Below are positions 10,119 through 21,746 of a stretch of DNA of 40,323 nt, piece after piece. The stretch comes from Chara braunii (Eukaryota > Streptophyta > Charophyceae > Charales > Characeae), in NCBI GenBank assembly GCA_003427395.1, contig BFEA01000365.1, forward strand, positions 1,543,764-1,584,086. The letters are read 5' to 3'. The first letter of the stretch is position 1; each line of letters starts with the position of its first letter. A program made the translations under genes and the position numbers. The notes under the pieces were generated by a model. The model ran no database searches, was not told the origin of the DNA, and worked only from the letters and a program-made list of their open reading frames with translations.

Positions 10119-11352
10119 GGTTACGGATTTCATGAGGAAGGTGGGTGGAGGCACCGTGTGGGAGTGGGTTAGACTACATCCTTTTCAATCATCAGGGGTT
10201 GCTTGACCATCAATCCATGATAAAGAGGTGGTGTAAATCGTTCCCCTGAAAGGTCGGTCACTTGGTGTTAAATTGGGGGAATTTCGGGATGTTTTCCCGG
10301 GTGCTGGATGAAAATGTTTTTCGTTAGGGTTTCGGTTACATGGGCAGGAGGTCAATCCTTCCCTCCTCGTGGGAAGTAATCAATGCCTCCTGCATAACCA
10401 GACACAATACAACCTCTACACATATCATTGTTCGGGTACGCTGGACCCGATTTCCAGCAGGTGCAGCTCCCCACCAATAGATGGAGTTTACGAACTCTGG
10501 GACCCACCTAACGGGGCTGCTCTTATCACCTCTTTAAGTGGGCTTCCCCGAGCATGGAGTTTTTCCCAAAAAAAAAAAAAAAAAAAAGATGGAATAGATG
10601 AGAGAAGAATATAGCCTACCTTAAAAAAAAAAAGGCCTCCCACTGCGGGATACTGCCCTCAGGTGAGGTGAGGTGGTACCCGACCACCCTATCTTGAACG
10701 TGTACAACTTTTTCCGGAAAAGAAAAGAAAAACACAGGGAATGTTAACACAATCCTTATTTCTTTTTTTTTCCCCCTTGAAAGCCCAGGGTGTTGTAGCG
10801 GCCAGTTACTAGGCACCCATTGATCCTCGAGAGCGGTCAACCATGGCTGTCCTGAGGGAACGAGGCTACCTCCCATCCCATCCTCACGTCAATACTCCTA
10901 GCGCACCCCCTATCTCTACTATTCTACCTCAGTGTGACCAACACTCAGGACCATTACCCTACTAGTATCGAGAGGAATACGGACCAAACGGTAGTAATAG
11001 GCGCCAGGGCGAGCCATGACCAAGCCTTTGTGCCCAAACACCCACTAGGGTCCTAGTTTGTAGCCTTAGGAAGGAGGACTTGTGATAAGCCAGGGTCCGT
11101 ACTCAATGAATTCCCGTACCCGTAAACCACCACTACATTCAAGCCTGTTTATGCCGACCCTGATTTTCACTGCGCTCCTAGTTTGCCGAGTCTGGGTCCC
11201 ACTCTATTTCTTTATGGTACTCTCAACGGCTGTGAAACTGACAAAACAAGAAAACAAAACAAAGCTATGGTCGTGATTGCAGTTGTATACATTTTTGGAA
11301 GTGGTAGTGTGAGTGTGCCCTCAGTGAGGGCATCTCAGGCCCGTGGCCAGGT
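10119..11352. other. Unassigned DNA with internal A-tracts
   Basis: No gene is supported. An A run at 10,568-10,586 follows a GC-balanced block beginning near 10,430, resembling the 3' tail of a retroposed sequence; a second A run lies at 10,622-10,633. I could not find an internal promoter or target duplication that would make this a SINE. Confidence 0.35.
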
Positions 11353-11627
11353 TGTCAGATTCCAGAAACTCAAAAAAAAAAAAAAAAGACAAACACGGAT
11401 TCGACCGTGAAAATGTCAAGATACATTCCCCTAAGTGCTAGTGTGATCAGTGTTACAATCCTCTGAGGAAACATAGCTCGAGCAGATCACAGATTCAGAT
11501 TGTCAGAAACCAGAAAAAGAAAACAAGAAAAAAAAAACAAAAACACGAATTCGACCTTGAAAATGGCTGGATTCATCAGGGTTACAATCCTCTGACGAAA
11601 CACAGCTAGAGCAGTTCACGGATTCCG
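11353..11627. repeat. Tandem duplication, ~148-bp and ~127-bp units
   Basis: Bases 11,353-11,500 and 11,501-11,627 are tandem copies. Each has TGTCAGA..CCAGAAA, an A-rich run, ACACGRATTCGACC, then GTTACAATCCTCTGA, and GAGCAG..CA-GATTC. They differ by substitutions and by the length of the A-run and the segment after it. Neither copy has coding capacity. Confidence 0.75.
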
Positions 11628-13319
11628 CCCTGCCTTGTTGGCAGGGTACTCATAACAAACAAAAGAGAAATAGAAAAAAAAAAAAACAGCAAGTTTCAGA
11701 ATGTGACCGTCTTTGCTGTAAGATGCATTAAAGACTGTGAGCACGGAGTCCTAGACTACCCTGCCCGACGTCATTGCATTCAAAAGGCTTGTTTTTTTTT
11801 CCTTTTCCTTTCGTGCACGGGCAAAAGAAAACTACGATTTTTGGAACATTGTCGACCCTGTGTCCCACCCCCGATTTCTTCGGGTACTAGCCAGCATCAC
11901 GTAATTTCCCAACAGTGGGCGATGTACTGGTGGTTTAAGGGAAAATCCCACGTTAGCTTTGAATTACAGGTTCTAAGTGATTGGGAAGAACGAAGTTTAT
12001 TTTTTTTTATTATTCTTTTTTCTTTTTCTTCCTTTTTTCTTTTTGAAGAAAGAAGAGGGACGAAAACAGAAGCTTATCTTTCCTTTTTTCACAACTACCC
12101 CTGATGACTTTCTCGCGCGGCCGGTTAGCGACCGAGCGGAGAAATCCAAGAAACAGTTAGGAATTAGTGTGGGTAGGAATTTTAGAATATTAAATTTTTT
12201 GCGTGCGCGGCTATTTTTTGAATTTTTGCACGCCACGTAAACCCTTTCTCCCGCTTTGCATCCCCGCGCTATCTTCCCTTTTGGCCGCGCATTTTTTTCT
12301 TGCATGCCTCTTCGTCTTCCCTCGAGCAAAGTTCGATCCACTCCTTACCCGTCATCGTGAGCGATTGGCTGTGTGATTGGGATGGTCGGATCAATGTCGT
12401 AAGAGGGGAAGGCGCGTGCCACTTGAACGACCACCCCAATCACACTGGTCGATCAATTCGTCTCCTTTGATCCTTCTGGAACCCCGACCCTTTTTTTGTC
12501 CAGCTTATCTAGACCCCAAGCTACCCACACCTTGCGTTGACACCCCGCCGCCTTCCACGCTATTAATTCTCGCAACCCCTTCCTCTCCCTCTCTTTGATC
12601 TCGGCTGCAATGCTGCGTGAGCTATGCGCCATGTCCACGGCGCCGAACACGCTTGACGTGCCCAAGTGACAGGCGGAGTGACGATGTGGGGCGGGCTTAG
12701 CGATAGGCTTGGGGTAAGACAGTCGGAGGGACTGAGCGGTGGTGGAGAACGGATGCCCATAACAGAAGGGCCTTGTGGCTATGGTTGTCGATGGTTCTAA
12801 CAAATTAGGGGCTGGGCCCAAGACCGTCAGTCGTGTGAGACATTTTGTATACTAAGGAGCCCGCTTTTATCTCCATTGTTGCTTTGTGTCAGTGTGATGT
12901 GTGCAAGGTCCATGTGTATGGGAATTTTGTGGTATGCATGTTGTGGTATGGGGCTATGGATGTTGAATGTCTCATTGTCCAGGAGGGCTTTACGAGTACG
13001 CGTGTGTGTGCGCTTCTAGGCATGATGATAAGGATTGCTCGGTGTCGACCGTCTGCATAAGTGCATGAGTGTGTTGGTCCCTCCTCGCCTCCCCAAGCCC
13101 CTTTTTGCCCTTAAGGCCACGTGTATGCGCAGGACCACGTGCCCACCTCCTCTTTCTTCCGCCTCCCATCCGAGCGGCGCCGGATCCAAGCGAAACAGGT
13201 GGGCTTAGCCCCACAGTTTCACTCGATAACCAGAGCGATTAGTCTTTTCGCGTCTCCGCAACGCGAATGATATCTCTGTGACTCCTCACAACCCCCGATC
13301 CCCGGCTGAACACTCAGAT
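11628..13319. other. Unassigned region with one long-arm hairpin
   Basis: Short frames only, none recognisable. Bases 12,371-12,388 (GTGTGATTGGGATGGTCG) and 12,428-12,445 pair as an inverted repeat, 17 of 18, around a 39-nt loop. T-rich runs at 12,000-12,050 and a GC-richer patch at 12,240-12,830 give no gene signal. Confidence 0.4.
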
Positions 13320-13327
13320 TGACGCAA

Positions 13328-13350
13328 AGAGAGAGAGAGAGAGAAAGAGG

Positions 13351-13422
<72 letters not shown>
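13328..13422. repeat. (GA)n microsatellite abutting the assembly gap
   Basis: GA dinucleotides with one AAAGAGGGG interruption run straight into the N block, so the gap was probably caused by this microsatellite. The true array length is unknown. Confidence 0.95.
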
Positions 13423-14233
13423 NNNNNNNNNNNNNNNNNNNNNNNNNNNNNNNNNNNNNNNNNNNNNNNNNNNNNNNNNNNNNNNNNNNNNNNNNNNNNN
13501 NNNNNNNNNNNNNNNNNNNNNNNNNNNNNNNNNNNNNNNNNNNNNNNNNNNNNNNNNNNNNNNNNNNNNNNNNNNNNNNNNNNNNNNNNNNNNNNNNNNN
13601 NNNNNNNNNNNNNNNNNNNNNNNNNNNNNNNNNNNNNNNNNNNNNNNNNNNNNNNNNNNNNNNNNNNNNNNNNNNNNNNNNNNNNNNNNNNNNNNNNNNN
13701 NNNNNNNNNNNNNNNNNNNNNNNNNNNNNNNNNNNNNNNNNNNNNNNNNNNNNNNNNNNNNNNNNNNNNNNNNNNNNNNNNNNNNNNNNNNNNNNNNNNN
13801 NNNNNNNNNNNNNNNNNNNNNNNNNNNNNNNNNNNNNNNNNNNNNNNNNNNNNNNNNNNNNNNNNNNNNNNNNNNNNNNNNNNNNNNNNNNNNNNNNNNN
13901 NNNNNNNNNNNNNNNNNNNNNNNNNNNNNNNNNNNNNNNNNNNNNNNNNNNNNNNNNNNNNNNNNNNNNNNNNNNNNNNNNNNNNNNNNNNNNNNNNNNN
14001 NNNNNNNNNNNNNNNNNNNNNNNNNNNNNNNNNNNNNNNNNNNNNNNNNNNNNNNNNNNNNNNNNNNNNNNNNNNNNNNNNNNNNNNNNNNNNNNNNNNN
14101 NNNNNNNNNNNNNNNNNNNNNNNNNNNNNNNNNNNNNNNNNNNNNNNNNNNNNNNNNNNNNNNNNNNNNNNNNNNNNNNNNNNNNNNNNNNNNNNNNNNN
14201 NNNNNNNNNNNNNNNNNNNNNNNNNNNNNNNNN
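13423..14233. other. Assembly gap, 811 N
   Basis: All positions are N. The left side is GA repeat and the right side is a T run, so the two flanks do not belong to the same simple repeat. Any reading frame drawn across the gap is meaningless. Confidence 1.
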
Positions 14234-14377
14234 TTTTTTTTTTTTTTTTTTTTTGATTGATTGATTGATTGAGTGGTGATGGAGGGGTCGCCCCACCCCT
14301 CGCCACCCACCACACACACACACACACACACACTCAATCGTGTGGCGATCGCACGCGCACACACACACACAAACACG

Positions 14378-14434
<57 letters not shown>

Positions 14435-14456
14435 TTACCTGCTCTCTCTCTCTCTA

Positions 14457-14521
<65 letters not shown>

Positions 14522-14525
14522 CTAT

Positions 14526-14563
<38 letters not shown>

Positions 14564-14568
14564 ACACA

Positions 14569-14602
<34 letters not shown>
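14234..14602. repeat. Compound microsatellite block (T, GATT, CA, TATC)
   Basis: In order: T21, GATT repeats followed by GAGTGGTGATGGAGGGGTC (14,255-14,289), CA runs (14,310-14,334 and 14,381-14,431), TATC repeats (14,455-14,525), and two more CA runs up to 14,602. The GATT-GAGTGGTG junction recurs at 35,707-35,737. The last CA run leads directly into the left direct repeat. Confidence 0.9.
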
Positions 14603-14604
<2 letters not shown>

Positions 14605-15279
14605 TTTTTTTTAATAAAAAGGCAAAAGTCAGAATTGATAATAATAATAATAAAGTTATAAAATAATTAATAATAATTAATAATAATAATAATAAAGATA
14701 ATAATAAATAACTCTGAATTAACAAACTAAGATAATAATAAAATAAAATTATAAATCACAATTAACAATAATAAACTCAAAATTAAATCATAGTAAATAA
14801 TAAAATAAATAAATATATAAAATAATATATAAAAAAGTTAATATTACAAAAATAAATAAATAATTTTTTAAAACTAAAAAGAAATATTAAAAAACTAATT
14901 GAAACTAAAGTACGAATAATAAACCCCCGGGTTTAACCTACTCAAAACATAGAAAACAACATAAGCTAAGATCCGACCTGTAAAAAGTAAATCATTAAAA
15001 AATTACCCCGCCCCTCCGCAGCCTCAGTTACATGTTACCGAAAGAATAACCGCTGCCTCATAACTATAGCAACGCATCTATACACTACAAAAAGGGGGAA
15101 AACACACACATTTATACCACGGAACAAAACCACAAAAACCAGCTATGGGTCTACTCCGAGAAAAGGAAAAACAAAAAATAGAAAAACGTGAAATTAAAAC
15201 AAAAGAAGAACTAAAGAAAACGAAAAAACCACTATCCCCGTTGTCCTGAAAAAAACTACAGCCGAAAAACGACACTATT

Positions 15280-15865
15280 GCACACTATCTCGAAAACGAC
15301 ACAACCGACACACAAGAAAACAAACATGCATGCAGGACAGACAAAACCAGTTACCACATACCATACCAACGCCATAGCCAGCCCTCCCCACTAATTTACG
15401 ATAAAAATCTCGCAACCCTGCACCACTGTAACAAGCAAGAAAAATGCTAAATGCAAATACGCCTCCCCACTGTACTCCAGAACGCTAACGCCATACAAGC
15501 CCACGCAATCATAAGACAACCAGCAGACACAACCCGCCACTACCCTACGCATAACGTCTTATAGATGCCCCCGAAGTCTCTTCCCTCCCTTCCCGCCTCA
15601 TACAAGCATACCATCTCGGAACGACACCACGGACACATAATAAAACAAAAACATCCATGTTAGACATAGCAGCCAGATACATCATTCTCTTCTCCCACCA
15701 TAGCCAGTCCGCCTCCCTAGATGACAAAAAAACCCACAGCTCTACACTACAAGACAACCAACCAAAAACAACACCACAAACTTGTCGCCTTTCCGTACCC
15801 CGTAACGCAAAAACCATACTAACCCACGCAGTCACAAGACACAATGGCTGACACACACCCCCTCC
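15280..15865 (+). repeat. Internal diverged tandem duplication in the left repeat
   Basis: Segments near 15,280-15,545 and 15,615-15,865 share, in order, ATCTC(G)AAAACGACAC, ACACA-AAAACAAAC, CCATAGCCAG, CTCTACAC/CTGTACTCC-like words, CGTAACGC-ACGCC and CCCACGCARTCA. The period is about 330 bp. The same duplication is present in the right repeat, so it predates the split of the two terminal copies. Confidence 0.55.
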
Positions 15866-16497
15866 CTTATGCTACGAGTTAAAATAAACCCCCCTTCCTG
15901 ACCTGTTTTTTTACCCCTTCCACCATAATTCACGTCTACTTCATACATACACCCTCCTTCGTAACCCTCCCCCGATATGCAGCCACTACACCCACCCCTC
16001 ACTTTTGCTTACCCACGCACATACTCCCTAATCGCAGCCCTCAGCATGATTAAGCACGCTTCATACCCAGGGCATACACACGCATAGCATACCCCACGAT
16101 GCAACAGACACACACATAGACCAACACTACTATATGTACCGGACCTTACGCGCCGCATCACACCAGTAATTGCGTATTTGCTCCTGCCTCCCACAACCAT
16201 CTCTCTTCCTATTGCTTCCTCGCTCGAGCAAGACAGCTCGCGAACTGATCCTAATACCTAGAATCGGTCTGGCACACCATAGTGCCTCGGGCGTCGTGCT
16301 TACACTGTAAGCTGCGTAATACTTCGTTGTCCGACCACCTTCGTGCGATGGCGGCGACTGACCTCCCAGCGACACTGACCATGACCGCTCAGGTATGTCT
16401 CCGGTAACATTTTCTCCCCCATTGCCTATGCTATGACATGTAATCCTTGAAACCCTACCCTCCCCCTCCCCGCCTGCTAACAGGAACCTAAGTTAAC

Positions 16498-16548
16498 CCC
16501 TCTGATGAGCTGCTATGGGTGCTAGGCGGCGAAAAGCGCGCTTAAGGG
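16498..16548 (+). ncRNA. Type-I hammerhead ribozyme (left terminal repeat)
   Basis: All invariant core nucleotides are present and correctly spaced. Stem I: CCCT (16,498-16,501) pairs with AGGG (16,545-16,548). Core box CTGATGA: 16,502-16,508. Stem II: GCTGC (16,509-16,513) with GCGGC (16,526-16,530), 5 bp including one G-U, loop 12 nt. Core box GAAA: 16,531-16,534. Stem III: AAGC with GCTT (16,534-16,537 and 16,540-16,543), loop 2 nt, giving the obligatory A15.1-U16.1 pair. The cleavage triplet is UUA, so cleavage is predicted after 16,544. A minimal stem III is typical of hammerheads in Penelope-like terminal repeats. Stem I beyond 4 bp is interrupted. Activity is inferred. Confidence 0.82.
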
Positions 16549-16746
16549 CGTGCACCCCCCCTATGGTTGGGTTCTTATACCCTCCCCTAACCCCTGCTAA
16601 TCCACTAACGCTAACTCCTAACGTGCTCCTAAAACTGACATCTTGTTCTGTTAGTCCTGTACCTAACAATAGGACAAAACGACTATGTCTAATGTCCCAT
16701 ACTATGGGATAGGTGTGTTTTTACACAACCCCCCTCCCCACACTCT

Positions 16747-16850
16747 CCCGGATCTTAGATCCCGTTGCTAAGGATAGGGTCGAACCCCCAACTCATTAGA
16801 CTATGCCTACAGTCCGTACTAATCAACCACTCGTACAGGAATACCAACCT
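16747..16850 (-). other. tRNA-like (class II style) relic on minus strand next to the left repeat
   Basis: The minus strand has GAGTGGTTGATTA like a D-loop region, a 5-bp anticodon-like stem (GGACT with AGTCT, 8-nt loop) and a B-box GGGGGTTCGACCC at 16,789-16,777. It lies 12 bp beyond the end of the left direct repeat and has no counterpart after the right one. It could be a SINE relic or a tRNA fragment copied during reverse transcription. It is not a functional tRNA as far as I can fold it. Confidence 0.35.
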
Positions 16851-19800
16851 AATGTGGTGCAATGAACCACCGCCCCCCACCCACCCCCCACCTCCCCATA
16901 CCCATCCGCCTTGTTTTGCTTTGCATACATGCATACGTAAACATAATGATCCTACCCTCTAATCGTATCTCGCTAGCTGCCTTTTTTTATTTCACACACA
17001 CGCTACGCATATATTAGCTTTTGATTATGAATGGTACGTCACACCTCATCGCACACGCACACATATAGGTATACCATTACGAAGCTCGACTAGCTCCCAC
17101 ATATAATCGGTTGTTTAATAGACAACAAACTTACTATTAGCACATCTCTATCATTAATAAAGTCCCCCGTCTTACTGGTGGTATATAACTACCACCGAGA
17201 AAACGCAAAGAAACAAGCATAGTTAGTTCCCAAATGATAGCATGGATAATATCATCGGTTAACGCCACAGAAGATGAAATATAAAACACACAACTAATAA
17301 AACGACAATTGATACGTATGCACGATTACCAGAAATGACTCCCTACTAGATAATACTTGTAAAACTAAGAAACCTATGTTTGCATCCATCCTATCTTATT
17401 CACATCTTCTAGTACATAGTTCAAAGATATTCTGTTTTCTAAATAGGTGCCACCCACCGTGATATTTTCTTAATAAAAGAAAAAAAACTCCCTTCTATAA
17501 ATCACATAAATAAGACCAACCTTGGTGATCACCACTATCTTATCATTTGAAAGTATTAAAATTTGTATTAGCACTATTGTTTTTCAAAGTTGATCCACAA
17601 ACTAATATTACACACATAGTGCATGTCACATCAAAATAAGGTTACACTCTCGATCCATTAACAGACTACTTAGCCCATTAAATTACACCGTCATCAAGCA
17701 TGGTGAGATTTCGCAAATGTCTCTTCCTCATAAGCATGATCAAATAGAGCCTTCGCGCACTAACACTAGTAAAAGCATGCGAGATATATATGCACGTAAT
17801 GGCACCGGAAAAACTGCAGTTTGCAATGATGGCTAAGGAATTGTTACAAGATGTCCTCGACTCTTTCTTTTTCATCGGCATACGATTAAAACGAATCCAA
17901 TAACATAGCATGACCGAAAAAAATATTTCTGGAAAAATCATATATATACCTGTCTAATTTAATGTCTTCACAGGATTTGTCTGAATCTTCACAAAGTAGT
18001 CGGCCGTACAATCAATGATACCGGGTAGGCCATTTTGTGGAACGCGCACCGCTAGGTAGAAATTTCAATAAAAAAATAGATAGAGGCCCGTATGTTTCTA
18101 CGGCTCATCTTTCTAATGGGGATTGTTGTTTTTTACCGCGCAACAACTAAAATGAATTTGGTTTGTATACGAATTAAACACATAAATGTTTAGTAAAGGT
18201 TGGTACTTCTTCGTATGAACAGTACTTTTTATTTCTGTTCTTCAGTAATCCATGTCGTTTGCACCCGACACGTACGATCGCATAAGATGTCTCTAGTCTT
18301 TTTGACGAAGTGCGCATCTGTATCATATGGTAATCCCAATCGCAATATTTCGGGGGTAGTATTACAGACATGCGGAGAAGCCCTAGACCCCTGATGGATT
18401 GGGTATGGAAACGCACCGTGGCAAAAACCATGCTATCTAACTTTGCCGCATCATGAGGCGAATTAGTGTCTAGTCGTGCTCGAATTTTTTATGCCTACAG
18501 ACCTCCCAAAAAAATGTCTCAAGTTCGATCAGCATAATAAACACAGGAAGGGATCGAAAACCGACGTGTAGAAAATAAACCAGGTTGTTTATGCATAATA
18601 CGAAGAGCTTAATACAAGATAATTCATTTTTAAAAGTTTCGTAAACATAAAAATGAAAAAAATCACATTACAATTTACCTACCCCCTTCGTATTATTTGT
18701 CAAGCAAATATCGGAGAGGCTCCGCATCGTTGTTATTATTTAGAATATGCAATGTGCATGTCTAGTCCAATATCGGACATCCTTTCTGGTTTTTGTTTTC
18801 CATCTTTTGTTTCTTTGTTTTTCTCAGGTTGCTTAAATAAATAAGTTCTACGAAATGATAGAAGATTATGTGTATGCATGCATTTGTTTGTACGACTATC
18901 GTATCATAAACCTGAGTGGTTCACAAACACCGAGAAGTTTTGCTAATCTATATTTCTATGGAAATAGGGTTCCGAATGTGCGTGGGTAATAGCTTAAACT
19001 AAATACGGTGTTGATGACTTGCCCTTATTCATGATACTAACTATTCATGCCGACATTATTAGTCTGTACCCAAAGCATGACAATACTCATGCTGGGTCCA
19101 ATGAGACTTGACGAAGTAAAAACAATGTTGTTTATCGGCTCCACATGCGCCTACGAAGAACTCTTTTCACATGTCATCGTTAGTCAGAGAAGTATGAGCA
19201 CTGGATTTCGAAGCAGGAAGTAAGAAATATTATACAACCAACTCTCCCCTTTATTTAGAACAAGAGTTAAGTTAATAATAGTTCGCATGCATACTTGAAT
19301 CTTTTAAATGTGCATGACATAATTATCATAGGTATTGGTGATGGCAAAATGACCCTGTCGGGGTTCGTATCGACCAGGATTGATCCCTCTTTTTTAGCGT
19401 AACAACCCTACTCTAGGAGATCCGTACCATAGATATCCCGATAATATAATCAGTACGTATAAACGGGCATGTTTTTCGCTTATATCTGCACGCAGAAGCA
19501 ACAACCGTCTGAGGTAATGCGTACCCGAATAATACGATAGCCATGTGAAAGATATAAGTAATAGCATAGACTCATAGAGGTTTAACCGATCAAATTAACT
19601 AACATTGAGAGCGTCAAACCTCGACATTGTGGGCTAGGTCGATTATTACGAGTTGCATTTGATAAAGAATGGGATCCGGATCGTAAGCCGTTGCGACTGA
19701 CTGTCCTCTATTGTCGTTACGAAAAACCCTTAGAACTATCAGACAAGTCATTCATCATCATCCGGAGATCGAACTTTTTTTCATCATAATACTTCCTTGC

Positions 19801-21746
19801 TAGTGGTCAACCTATAACGAAGACTCACTTCTTTATCTTAGTTATTAATCTGAACTGTTAAAAATATGAGTTATCGCGAACAGTTTTTTATCAAGAGAAT
19901 GTGCACGAAGTAGTAAGTGCGTATATGCTCGCACCAACACATTTGACTAAGCTCCAGGTTGCATAATACTTAAGCAAGCAAATAAAATTTTGCATATTTG
20001 TACGTTTTACTGACAACAATCCGTGTCGATTAACACCAACATCCAATAACATCATTGAGCAGGATTACTTGATTGCCTGAACATGCCCTTAAGGGAATAC
20101 TAGGGTCCATGTGTCTTTTTTCTCATATTTAGTAAAACCTTATTAACACCTGTGAGAGTGTGAAATATATGAGTAATTAATATATCCGAAACAACCGCCA
20201 TGCGTAATAATTGATAATCGAAATTTTGATGGAAAAAGTTAATGGATGAGACCCGCAGGTTACTACGACTTATTTCCCTAATAGGACCTACTGTATTTTT
20301 CTGATATAATTTAAAACAAATCTAACAATCACAACCTATTCGAAAATGTCATTTTGCTTTGCTCAACAAAAGGTATACCCTCCGCATAATACGGGAATAA
20401 CTATAGTCAAGGTCCTGCTTATCTGCGCAGGTACATAGAAATTATGCAAATAAGCATACCCTCCCATAAATCACCCGTATGAATGGACAAGTACGCATTG
20501 TTGTTGCGAGTGTGTTTTTCCATGATTAGTAAAGCATGACTAATTGTATACTAGAATGACTTGCCCTCTCCGATGATTTCGCAACAGGTGACCATCATCC
20601 TCGTGCAGCAACTTTAATCGATGACACAGTGGCAGCGCATATTAACTCTCGCATGCGCTTGGACGACCACAGCTTCGAGAAATACACCCCCTGATTGAGT
20701 GTTAAAAGCAATAAGCAAGATACGAAAGCAGCAAAACCATATAGCCAACTAAAATATTTGAGGAAAATATCACACCACGACCGTTACGATCATATGTAAT
20801 ACCAGCATCGTAAATATGGGTGTATTATACTTCCATGCTCATCTTGTTGCCTCCCTCTTCGAAGTTTTCCCCTTTTCCAAAATACTATAATCAACCTAAC
20901 AAAAAAAAACTGTTGTCTTGCCTATCACCTCCCACACAAAACATTGGTTAAGAAGCAAGTTAAAACATCGAAATGATCCCCGTGGCTCACATAGCCGCTG
21001 AAGCAAGCTCCAAAGGAGTCAAATACCTCACACACACCAGAAAAATTCACAAAAAGACAGGATAATCCCTGCTAAAACAAACAAAATATATGCTCCCACT
21101 GAGCATTAAAAATGAGGTACGTAAGTCCGACCATAACAAACCAAAAAATGTCATCCCGGACCGCTGCAAAACATGTGTGTGTAAAAAATACGTACTATCA
21201 AAAGCCTTCAAAATGTTTTATGTGCCCAATCTTAACCAACATAGAATACACGGGTACGAAGTTGATCCATGAGTATGCATACGCAATGTTAGTTATAGCC
21301 TACCTCTCATACTACCAACCACTAGACAATAACTCACTTGACCATTAAGGAAGCAAAACAATGACTCGCCCTTACACTCACTCCCTTCCCACCGCGTTGC
21401 GACGACTATTAAGCAACATACAACTATTCATTTACCGCTAGGCTCATTCTGCATACAACCAAAGAAATACTTGGAAGGCGAAAACAACATACGTCACCAA
21501 TGGCTGCAACATATTAAGCCCCACCGACATTACCCATATTGAAAATAACATCCCCACCCTCCGAAAATACTAACACTAAAATCACACACGCTAGCGCTCA
21601 TAATCTAAACAAGCTCGCATATGCTTACAATGACTAAGTCCACAAGTTCATGCTCGCAAGAATGCTTGCTTCCTGAGCATATAACACAACAAAAGACGTT
21701 GAAAAGACATTAGACTAATCTACTGATAACCGTTATACTCCTTCAT
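16851..21746. other. AT-rich 4.9-kb stretch, no gene recognised
   Basis: All frames are short (85 codons or fewer) and without motifs. There are no long microsatellites and no obvious tandem structure, which is unusual compared with the rest of the window. If the terminal repeats belong to one element, this is its long 5' internal region; it could equally be host DNA or an older nested insertion too decayed to see. Confidence 0.4.

Larger units (their letters stand above)
14603..16735 (+). repeat. Left long terminal direct repeat (pLTR-like) of a Penelope-like element
   Basis: This 2.13-kb segment is a direct copy of 32,117-34,465. Both begin after a CA run with ATTTTTT, then AAAAAGGCAAAAGTCAGAA, and both end just after ACTATGTCTAATGTCCCATA and GTGTTTTTACACA. 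In the parts I aligned (15,600-15,860 and 16,100-16,710) identity is about 90%. It lacks the TG..CA ends of a standard LTR. It contains AAT-rich DNA to 14,880, a diverged internal tandem duplication (about 15,280-15,545 and 15,615-15,865) and a hammerhead ribozyme near its 3' end. Penelope-like elements are known to have such terminal direct repeats. An alternative is two independent insertions of one 2.1-kb repeat. Confidence 0.75.

Noticed and set aside
13219-14430. Long ORFs (up to 403 codons) spanning the N block
   Set aside because: They are made of N plus GA/CA microsatellite translation and carry no information.
15545-15856. ORF pair (plus 64 codons, minus about 100 codons) present in both terminal repeats as a conserved gene
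   Set aside because: Nucleotide identity is about 90% while amino-acid identity is about 80%, as expected without purifying selection; openness is shared by descent.
16581-16640. CTAAC-rich stretch as telomeric repeats
   Set aside because: The spacing of CCTAAC/CTAAC words is irregular and the same sequence recurs in the other terminal repeat, so it is part of the element.
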